Below are positions 5,329 through 11,573 of a stretch of 14,006 bases of DNA, in pieces. This DNA comes from Bacillota bacterium (GTDB taxonomy: Bacteria; Bacillota; Clostridia; Lachnospirales; Bianqueaceae), in assembly GCA_017467985.1 (NCBI GenBank), contig JAFUJY010000086.1, positions 1 through 14,006 of the forward strand. Direction: 5' to 3'. Position 1 is the first letter of the stretch, and every line of letters begins with the position of its first letter. The notes beneath the pieces were generated by a model. The model had not been told where the DNA came from. It ran no database searches and worked only from the letters and a program-made list of their open reading frames with translations. The translations under genes were made by a program, and so were the position numbers.

Positions 5329-6288
5329 ATGTTAAAACTAAAACATTTATTCGAAAACTTTGCGCTGGACAAGGAGGCCCTCACTCATTGGTCCTATGAT
5401 GAAGAGTCTCTGGACAAAGCCCTGCGCCGCTTCCGCATTTCTTCCAATGCAATGTATCCCTTCTTCCGGGATGGTGAACTGTGTTTCCTGCGTCTGGCTC
5501 CCACCGAAGAAAAATTAAAGCAAAACATCCTGGGTGAGCTGGAATTTATCCAGTATCTGCGCAGTCACAATTTTCCTGCACTGGAGCCCATCCCTGCCCA
5601 AAACGGCCAGCTGCTTCTGGAACTGGATACTGCCTGGGGATGTTACTATGCCGCAGCCTTTAAGAAAGTCAGCGGAACCCCCATTGAAGACACCAACCTG
5701 TCTGCCTCCATTTTGTACGAATATGGCAAGACTTTAGGCCGTCTGCACACCCTCAGCGCCGATTTCGCACCCCAAACTGCAAAATGGTCTTATGACGAAG
5801 CGCTGGACTGGAGCGCCCAGGTCTTGGCAAAATATTACGCACCGGATTACATGACCCGGAAACTGCAGAAGATCCGTCAAGAACTGGCCTTACTGCCCCA
5901 AAACGTTCAAACCTACGGGCTGGTACACTATGATTTTGAGCCCGATAATGTCTTTTATGATTCACTAACTAATACCTGCTCCGTCATTGATTTTGACGAC
6001 GGAATGTATCATTGGTATGCGCTGGATCTGCAACAGGTCTTTGATGCCCTGCCGCCGGATGCCTCAAAAGACGAATTCCTGCGGGGCTATCAGACCGAAC
6101 ACGACTATACTGCCGAAATGGCCGCCTCCCTACCTCTGATGCAGCGATTTGTTAATCTGTTTGGTTATGCCCGACTGCTGCACTGCGTATCCGATCCAGT
6201 TGAGAATGAACCCGATTGGATGAAACAGCTGCGCAAACGATTGGGTAATGCTCTAAAACAAAAAGAACACTTCGTTCAGCTACATTAA
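5329..6288 (+). CDS. APH-fold phosphotransferase (aminoglycoside phosphotransferase/homoserine kinase II-like)
   Basis: A 319-residue cytosolic kinase-like protein of the APH/choline kinase/SrkA superfamily. The catalytic loop is HYDFEPDN, with His200, Asp202 and Asn207, and the metal-binding motif is IDFDDG (Asp221, Asp223). The N-lobe FLRLAP strand (about 52-57), where Arg often replaces the Lys of other kinases, and the YGKTLGRLH helix also fit. The substrate is unknown: it could be a drug, amino alcohol, sugar or protein residue, and this subfamily is rarely a proven resistance gene. I chose ATG 5329 because AAAGGA lies 8 bases upstream; the longer frame from TTG 5278 would begin inside a stem and has no ribosome site. 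It ends just before a strong bidirectional terminator. The long structured leader suggests its expression is conditional, if the upstream terminator is leaky. Confidence 0.85.
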   Translation: MLKLKHLFENFALDKEALTHWSYDEESLDKALRRFRISSNAMYPFFRDGELCFLRLAPTEEKLKQNILGELEFIQYLRSHNFPALEPIPAQNGQLLLELDTAWGCYYAAAFKKVSGTPIEDTNLSASILYEYGKTLGRLHTLSADFAPQTAKWSYDEALDWSAQVLAKYYAPDYMTRKLQKIRQELALLPQNVQTYGLVHYDFEPDNVFYDSLTNTCSVIDFDDGMYHWYALDLQQVFDALPPDASKDEFLRGYQTEHDYTAEMAASLPLMQRFVNLFGYARLLHCVSDPVENEPDWMKQLRKRLGNALKQKEHFVQLH

Positions 6289-6291
6289 CTA

Positions 6292-6338
6292 AAGCGACTG
6301 TGAAAAAATGAGTTTTTCGTTTTTTCACAGTCACTTTT
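6292..6338. terminator. Bidirectional terminator between phosphotransferase and ATPase genes
   Basis: AAGCGACTGTGAAAAAA (6292-6308) and TTTTTTCACAGTCACTT (6320-6336) pair with a single mismatch around an 11-base loop. A-runs and T-runs flank the GC part on both strands, so it can end the plus-strand phosphotransferase transcript and the minus-strand ATPase transcript, whose stop codon is about 20 bases away. Confidence 0.85.
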
Positions 6339-6355
6339 GATTCATCTCGTTATTT

Positions 6356-7693
6356 TTACCCACGCTCCCTCAAAAAACGTTTCAGCCAAAAAGTCATAAA
6401 ATACGGAAATGTATAAAACTTTCCGTTAAATCCAATATTTTTATTCGCCAACTTGATACCATAACTAATATCTGAGTAGGTATCTCTTTCAATCAATGCA
6501 TTCAATGAAGCTGTGGATGCATCATTCGCCTTTACTTCCACCGGAATCAGAGAATTAGCATCCCGCACAAAGAAATCCATCTCCAACGTACTTTTTTCAT
6601 TTCTGTAAAAGTACAAAGAATATCCTTGTTTTACTAACATATCCGCAACTATATTCTCATAAATCGCCCCTTTATATGTGTTAAAATTTTTATTAAATCG
6701 CAGATCTTCCTGCACTTCCTCATCCAGTGCTCCAATCAAAAGTCCCGTATCCCTGAAATATAGTTTATAATTATCTGGATTGTAATTACCTCTCAGTGGC
6801 AATTCCGGTGAAGCCATGCAGTAACACACATTGATAATACCCGCATTATTCAGCCATTCCACCGTACCCACAAAATCTCGGCTTCGAGCACCATTCCGTA
6901 CTTTTGAAATCTGAAACTTTTTATTATCTTTACCTAGAAAAACTGGAATCTTTCTGTAAATATCCAGAATCTTTCCTTTATCCAGGCCACTGGCATATTT
7001 AGTAATATCTTCTTCATAATCTAACAGAAGCTGACGCTGCATCCGCAATGTTCCACTGTAGTTCTTTTGGGTGACAAAAGTAAATACGACTGCCGGCATA
7101 CCTCCCAATACCATGTACTCTTTAAAATTTTCTAGCATCACGTCGTATTCGATCACAGAAAGAGGAGTAACAGACAACATCTTTTGATACATTTCCTCAA
7201 GCTGCGCCGCTTTATACCCTTTCGCCCACAGATACTCTTCGAAATCAAGAGAATACATCTCATAATCTTCTTTATATCCTACACTGTTAGATTCAATTTC
7301 ATTATAATTGATTCCCATAAGGGAGCCCGAACAAATTACATCATAACGACCATCCTGCTTAAATGATTTCAAGCTGGTAGCACAATTGATACAATCCTGC
7401 ATTTCATCGAAAAAAATTAACGTCTCTCCTTCTGGGAAAGTCAATTCCGGATTTTTAAGAGAAATATTCCTAATGATTGTATCTACATCAAAACCATTGT
7501 CGAAAATATCCTTATACTGCTTCTGCAGGATAAAATTGATCTCTACTACGGTTTGATAGTTATGCTGTGCAAAATAACGAATAGCCTCCGTCTTACCGAT
7601 CTGCCGTGCGCCCTTCACAATCAAAGGCAGATGCTGCGGAGTATTCTTCCACTCTATAAGAAACATATCAATCTTTCGGCTAAGTCTTTCCAT
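6356..7693 (-). CDS. AAA-family ATPase with C-terminal DUF4143 domain
   Basis: A 445-residue protein of the widespread AAA_14 + DUF4143 architecture. The P-loop is GARQIGKT (28-35), and Walker B is TLIFFDE (91-97) with Asp96/Glu97, followed by MQD. The C-terminal DUF4143 half carries the nuclease-like pattern Glu371-x-Asp373 ... Glu386-Val-Lys388, resembling a PD-(D/E)XK core. No signal peptide or membrane segment is seen. The cellular role of the family is not settled; such genes are strain-variable and scattered in gut bacteria, and a part in defence or DNA handling is often proposed. A GGAGGTG site precedes the ATG at 7693. The gene is alone between terminator and promoter and is clearly more A+T-rich than the ABC and MFS genes, suggesting transfer. 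No partner antitoxin gene is adjacent. Confidence 0.88.
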   Translation of the reverse strand: MERLSRKIDMFLIEWKNTPQHLPLIVKGARQIGKTEAIRYFAQHNYQTVVEINFILQKQYKDIFDNGFDVDTIIRNISLKNPELTFPEGETLIFFDEMQDCINCATSLKSFKQDGRYDVICSGSLMGINYNEIESNSVGYKEDYEMYSLDFEEYLWAKGYKAAQLEEMYQKMLSVTPLSVIEYDVMLENFKEYMVLGGMPAVVFTFVTQKNYSGTLRMQRQLLLDYEEDITKYASGLDKGKILDIYRKIPVFLGKDNKKFQISKVRNGARSRDFVGTVEWLNNAGIINVCYCMASPELPLRGNYNPDNYKLYFRDTGLLIGALDEEVQEDLRFNKNFNTYKGAIYENIVADMLVKQGYSLYFYRNEKSTLEMDFFVRDANSLIPVEVKANDASTASLNALIERDTYSDISYGIKLANKNIGFNGKFYTFPYFMTFWLKRFLRERG

Positions 7694-7722
7694 ATTGCAC
7701 CTCCAATTTCTCTTACAAAAAT

Positions 7723-7751
7723 ACTATACCACAAAATTCCGCCATTTTCAA
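7723..7751 (-). promoter_or_regulatory. Promoter of the AAA/DUF4143 gene
   Basis: On the minus strand there is TTGAAA (7751-7746), a 17-base spacer and TATAGT (7728-7723), placing the start near 7716, about 22 bases before the ATG. The spacer and -35 box are covered by one copy of a direct repeat, and the second copy lies just upstream, which suggests regulation. Confidence 0.65.
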
Positions 7752-7781
7752 CCCCGCATTTCCACAAAATTCCGCCGTTTT
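7729..7781. repeat. Direct repeat pair overlapping the ATPase promoter
   Basis: CCACAAAATTCCGCC occurs at 7729-7743 and again at 7762-7776. Each copy is followed by one variable base and TTTT, so 19 of 20 positions agree. The spacing is 33 bases, close to three helical turns, as for operator half-sites read from the same face of the DNA. Confidence 0.75.
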
Positions 7782-7864
7782 TTGACCGTTTTCTCACATT
7801 TTTCCAAGCCGTTATAAGATACAGCTTACGCGACTTGTCAATTTTGCCAACTCACACATTGTAA

Positions 7865-7893
7865 TTGACATTTCTTTGACAACGTATTATGAT
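7865..7893 (+). promoter_or_regulatory. Promoter of the ABC exporter operon
   Basis: TTGACA (7865-7870), a 17-base spacer and TATGAT (7888-7893) put the start near 7900, about 36 bases before the ATG. A second TTGACA follows at 7876-7881 but lacks a good -10 partner. The -35 box is the right arm of an 8-base inverted repeat, TGTCAATT (7836-7843)/AATTGACA (7863-7870), a possible operator. Confidence 0.75.
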
Positions 7894-7935
7894 ATATCTG
7901 TAGCAATTCACTACACATTAATAGGAGGGATTTTT

Positions 7936-8649
7936 ATGTTACACATTCAAAACTTAACCAAGATTTACGGGACCAAGAAGGCAGTGGACGACCTGACCCT
8001 GCACATCCAGCCCGGTGAAATTTATGGATTTATCGGTCACAATGGTGCTGGTAAGACTACCACCCTTAAAGCGGTATGTGGTCTGCTGCAGTTCAATGAG
8101 GGGGAGATCACCATTGCAGGCCATTCCATTAAGGATGAACCGCTGGAGTGCAAAAAATTGCTGGCCTACATACCGGATAATCCGGATCTGTATACTTTCC
8201 TGTCCGGCATTAAGTATTTAAACTTTATTGCGGATATCTACGCTATCCCTAAGGATGAACGTGAAGAACGCATTCACAAGTATTCTGATCTTTTTGGTCT
8301 GACCGGGGACTTGGCTCAGCCTATCAGTGCCTATTCCCACGGCATGCGCCAGAAGCTGGCTCTGATTTCTGCGCTCATTCATGAACCCAAGCTGCTGATT
8401 ATGGATGAACCCTTTGTGGGTTTAGATCCTGCGGCATCTCACCAGCTGAAAGAGTTGATGAAGGATATGTGCCGCAAGGGCGCCTCCATCTTTTTCTCCA
8501 CCCATGTACTGGAAGTGGCTGAAAAGTTGTGCGACCGAGTGGCGATTATTAAGCAAGGCCGCCTGGTGACCTGCGGCACCATGGAAGATGTTAAGGGTGA
8601 CTCTTCTCTGGAAGATGTCTTCCTGGAACTGGAGGAAACCCATGCTTAA
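7936..8649 (+). CDS. ABC transporter ATP-binding protein (exporter type)
   Basis: A 237-residue nucleotide-binding subunit that powers the membrane protein encoded next. Walker A is GHNGAGKTT (34-42), the signature motif is YSHGMRQ (133-139, a variant of LSGGQ usual in EcsA/CcmA-like exporters), Walker B is LLIMDEP (153-159) with catalytic Glu158, the D-loop follows as GLDP, and the switch His is His190 in FFSTH. The start is ATG 7936, which has AGGAGGG 7 bases upstream; the longer frame from TTG 7876 would begin within the promoter. It overlaps the permease gene by 8 bases, the mark of translational coupling. The type is that of EcsAB-like or multi-drug/peptide exporters; the substrate cannot be read from the sequence. 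Confidence 0.93.
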   Translation: MLHIQNLTKIYGTKKAVDDLTLHIQPGEIYGFIGHNGAGKTTTLKAVCGLLQFNEGEITIAGHSIKDEPLECKKLLAYIPDNPDLYTFLSGIKYLNFIADIYAIPKDEREERIHKYSDLFGLTGDLAQPISAYSHGMRQKLALISALIHEPKLLIMDEPFVGLDPAASHQLKELMKDMCRKGASIFFSTHVLEVAEKLCDRVAIIKQGRLVTCGTMEDVKGDSSLEDVFLELEETHA

Positions 8650-10243
8650 TGCGCTGATTCGAACTCGTTTTGCATCCCTCTTCGGCTCCATGTTTCGCTC
8701 CAAAAAAGCCGAAGGGGCCATGTCCACCGGCAAAAAAATATTATTCGCCATTTTGTGGCTCTATGTGGGTATAGTCTTTATTGGTCTGTTTGGCATGTTG
8801 TTTTTAGGCCTCTCCACCATGTTGGAGACTGAATATAACTGGTTCTATTTCAGTTTTGCCGGATTAGCTTCGTTTTTATTTTGCTTTATCGGCAGCGTAT
8901 TCGTGGCTCAAAGTCAGCTTTTCGAGGCAACGGACAATGAACTTTTGCTGGCTATGCCCATTCCGCCCCGTTACATCTTGCTTTCCCGAATGCTTTTTCT
9001 TTTTTTTCTAAACTATATATATGAAGCGATCATCTTTTTACCCGCTGCGGTCATTTATTTTCTCTCTGGTTACGCTACCGTACTGGGTACGATTTTACTG
9101 ATTCTGACCATTCTGTTCATGCCCTTGCTGGTGCTGTCCATCTCTTGCCTGTTTGGCTGGCTGCTGGCCCTGGTCAGCTCCCGAATGCGCCGCAAAAACA
9201 TGCTGCAGCTGGTAGTGATGGTGGTTTTCCTGTTCGTTTACTTCGCCTTTGTGCAAAATATCGACCAGTATATCACCGACCTGCTGGAAAATGGAACTGC
9301 TATCGCCAATGCCATTCGCTCCACCCTGCCGCCTTTTTATTATCTGGGTGACGCCATCGCCAACGGTAATCTGCTGTCCTTCTTGTATTTCTTCCTGTTT
9401 GGTCTGGTGCCCATGGTTCCCATCTACTGGCTATTGTCCAAGTTCTTTATCCAAATTACCACCGCTAATCGGGGGCAGCGTAAAATTGCTTATCGCAGAC
9501 AGTCCCTGCAGGTAAGTTCCCATATGTGGGCTCTCGTCCGTAAAGAATTAGGCTTCTTCACTTCTCTTCCCGCCTATATGATGAACGGCGCCATCGGGGT
9601 GGTATTTTACATTCTGATCCCCGTATTCCTTATTATACAAGGGGAAAAGTTGACGATGCTCATAAGTCTTTTGGGGGCTGATCCCAGTGAGATCATCTGC
9701 TTGCTGATTACAGCTATGCTGTGTTTTGGTGCTATCACCAATATCATCACTTCCTGTTCTATCTCATTGGAAGGAAACCGCTTGTGGCTGATCCGCTCTC
9801 TGCCCATCACCTCTAAGGACATCCTGCTGGCAAAGTTTTACATGCACTGTTTGGTGTGTATTCCGCCCGGGATCCTTTCTGCCCTGGTCTGCTGCATCTT
9901 CCTGCAGGCCTCTTGGCAAGGATACATTTTTGCAGTCATCCTACCCGGACTGGTGACCATTTTTATGGCTCTGTTTGGTCTCATTATCAACCTGCACATG
10001 CCCAAGTTTGACTGGCTGAATGAAACGGTCTGCGTGAAACAAAGCGGCAGCACCATGCTGGCTATGTTCGGTGGTATGGCGCTGGTACTGGTTCCCGTGG
10101 TCTTATATATTATCCTGGCCAATCGGATCTCCGGTTATGTGTATTTGACCCTTCTTGCAGCAATTCTGGTAATTGCCTGCCTGTTGATGTATCGTTACCT
10201 GATTACCAAGGGCTGCATTTTATTTGAAAAGCTGCAAAGCTGA
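8642..10243 (+). CDS. Large ABC exporter permease (EcsB-like/putative ABC exporter)
   Basis: A 533-residue integral membrane protein with about 12 hydrophobic segments in two halves, separated by a loop that includes RGQRKIAYRRQSLQVSSH and the helix WALVRKELGFF. The two-half layout is typical of single-chain ABC-2-type permeases that pair with one kind of ATPase. The start is ATG 8642, overlapping the stop of the ATPase gene, with GGAGG 8 bases upstream. The frame is open further up to 8588, but that part lies wholly within the ATPase gene in another register and is not credible. The cargo is unknown; lipids, peptides, bacteriocins or drugs are all possible. No two-component system or GntR regulator gene is adjacent. 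The transcript ends at the perfect hairpin just downstream. Confidence 0.88.
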   Translation: MLNALIRTRFASLFGSMFRSKKAEGAMSTGKKILFAILWLYVGIVFIGLFGMLFLGLSTMLETEYNWFYFSFAGLASFLFCFIGSVFVAQSQLFEATDNELLLAMPIPPRYILLSRMLFLFFLNYIYEAIIFLPAAVIYFLSGYATVLGTILLILTILFMPLLVLSISCLFGWLLALVSSRMRRKNMLQLVVMVVFLFVYFAFVQNIDQYITDLLENGTAIANAIRSTLPPFYYLGDAIANGNLLSFLYFFLFGLVPMVPIYWLLSKFFIQITTANRGQRKIAYRRQSLQVSSHMWALVRKELGFFTSLPAYMMNGAIGVVFYILIPVFLIIQGEKLTMLISLLGADPSEIICLLITAMLCFGAITNIITSCSISLEGNRLWLIRSLPITSKDILLAKFYMHCLVCIPPGILSALVCCIFLQASWQGYIFAVILPGLVTIFMALFGLIINLHMPKFDWLNETVCVKQSGSTMLAMFGGMALVLVPVVLYIILANRISGYVYLTLLAAILVIACLLMYRYLITKGCILFEKLQS

Positions 10244-10252
10244 TTTTTCCTC

Positions 10253-10284
10253 AGTCCCGAACTGCAAAGTTCGGGACTTTTTTT
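10253..10284 (+). terminator. Rho-independent terminator of the ABC operon
   Basis: AGTCCCGAACT (10253-10263), loop GCAA (a GNRA tetraloop) and AGTTCGGGACT (10268-10278) form a perfect 11-base-pair stem followed by seven T. It is the cleanest terminator in the window. Confidence 0.97.
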
Positions 10285-10285
10285 C

Positions 10286-10313
10286 TTGCATTTTTTCCAG
10301 GCTGTGCTATAAT
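10286..10313 (+). promoter_or_regulatory. Promoter of the MFS transporter gene
   Basis: TTGCAT (10286-10291), a 16-base spacer and a perfect TATAAT (10308-10313) give a start near 10320. It begins just 2 bases after the U-run of the ABC terminator, so the MFS gene is an independent unit. Confidence 0.75.
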
Positions 10314-10347
10314 AAGCAGGAATTCTGTTCCAAGAAAGGAGCCCATC

Positions 10348-11529
10348 ATGAAGTTCACTTATAAAACCACCATCGTTGCCTGTTTTGTCGCCTACATAGT
10401 GCAGGGTATCGTTAATAATTTTATTCCGTTGCTATTTATTACATTTCAAAATACATATGGCATTCCGCTGAGTCAGATCACCCTGCTGGTTACCATTAAC
10501 TTTGGCATACAGCTGACGGTGGATCTCCTCTCCACCAAGTTCATCGACCGTATCGGTTACCGTGCTTCGATCATGCTGGCCCACGGTGCAGCCGCCGCAG
10601 GTTTGATTTTGCTGACCATCCTGCCCCAGTTGATGGATCCTTTCACCGGTATCCTGATTTCCATTGCAGTTTACGCCATCGGCGGCGGTATCCTGGAGGT
10701 TCTGGTCAGCCCCATCACCGAGGGCTGCCCCACCGACAATAAAGAAAAGGCCATGAGCCTGCTACATTCCTTCTATTGCTGGGGGTTAGTGGGTGTCGTA
10801 TTGCTCTCCACATTGTTCTTCCACTTCTTTGGCATCGAAAATTGGCGCATCCTGGCTGTGATCTGGGCGATCATTCCCATTGCTAACTTCTTTGTCTTTT
10901 CCAAGACCCCCATTGCACCGCCTGTGGCTGAGGGCCAGCGTGGTATGACCGTGAAGGAGCTGTTCGTCAACAAGACCTTCTGGTTCCTGATGGTAATGAT
11001 GGTCTGCTCCGGTGCCAGCGAGATTTCCATGAGTCAGTGGGCCTCCGCCTTTGTGGAAAAGGGCCTGGGCGTCAGCAAGTCCATCGGCGACTTGGCAGGA
11101 CCCATGACCTTTGCCATTCTCCAGGGTCTCTCCCGTGTCTTTTATGGTAAGTACGGCGACAAGATCAATCTGGACAAGTTCATGCTCTACAGCACTCTGC
11201 TGTGCGTTGTAACGTATCTGATGATTGGCCTGATTGACTCTCCCGTCATCAGCCTTATAGCCTTTGCCCTGTGCGGCTTCTCTGTGGGCATTATGTGGCC
11301 CGGCACTTTCAGCAAATCTGCCACCGCCCTTCCCACCGGCGGCACTGTAATGTTTGCGCTGTTGGCACTGGGCGGCGACTTAGGCTGTACCACCGGCCCT
11401 ACCCTTGTTGGGTTCGTTAGCGAACTGTTCTCCGGCAACCTCCAGATGGGCTTCCTGGCCGCCATTGCTTTCCCCGTAGTGCTGTCCATTTGTATCATTT
11501 CCAATATGAAAAAAGCACGAAAACATTAA
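10348..11529 (+). CDS. Major facilitator superfamily transporter, possibly sugar type
   Basis: A 393-residue membrane transporter with about 12 hydrophobic helices in two six-helix halves joined by a central cytoplasmic loop near residues 190-210 (PVAEGQRGMTVKELF). The helix 2-3 loop DRIGYRAS fits the MFS motif A region. The segment SPITEGCPTDNKEKAMSLLH, followed by SFYCWG, resembles the helix 4-5 part of FucP-like sugar/proton symporters, where a conserved His-containing HxFF-type motif sits. A solute symporter or sugar carrier is therefore likely, but the substrate is not readable. AAAGGAG precedes the ATG by 7 bases. The 3' end holds half of the minus-strand rhamnosidase terminator. The facing GH78 rhamnosidase raises the chance of a rhamnose-related substrate, but the two are separate, convergent units. 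Confidence 0.9.
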   Translation: MKFTYKTTIVACFVAYIVQGIVNNFIPLLFITFQNTYGIPLSQITLLVTINFGIQLTVDLLSTKFIDRIGYRASIMLAHGAAAAGLILLTILPQLMDPFTGILISIAVYAIGGGILEVLVSPITEGCPTDNKEKAMSLLHSFYCWGLVGVVLLSTLFFHFFGIENWRILAVIWAIIPIANFFVFSKTPIAPPVAEGQRGMTVKELFVNKTFWFLMVMMVCSGASEISMSQWASAFVEKGLGVSKSIGDLAGPMTFAILQGLSRVFYGKYGDKINLDKFMLYSTLLCVVTYLMIGLIDSPVISLIAFALCGFSVGIMWPGTFSKSATALPTGGTVMFALLALGGDLGCTTGPTLVGFVSELFSGNLQMGFLAAIAFPVVLSICIISNMKKARKH

Positions 11530-11540
11530 GTCCTCGTGCT
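11509..11540 (-). terminator. Terminator of the rhamnosidase transcript, overlapping the 3' end of the MFS gene
   Basis: On the minus strand AAGCACGA (11540-11533), a 12-base loop and TCGTGCTT (11520-11513) form an 8-base-pair stem followed by a run of T (11514-11509). The MFS stop codon lies in the loop. Confidence 0.7.
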
Positions 11541-11546
11541 TCTTCC

Positions 11547-11573
11547 AAGCCGCCTGAAGTTCAGGCGGCTTTT
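11547..11573 (+). terminator. Terminator of the MFS gene
   Basis: AAGCCGCCTG and CAGGCGGCTT pair around AAGTT, then TTTTAT follows. It lies 18 bases after the MFS stop and touches the stop codon of the convergent rhamnosidase (11574-11572). In the minus direction the stem is not followed by a T-run. Confidence 0.85.
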
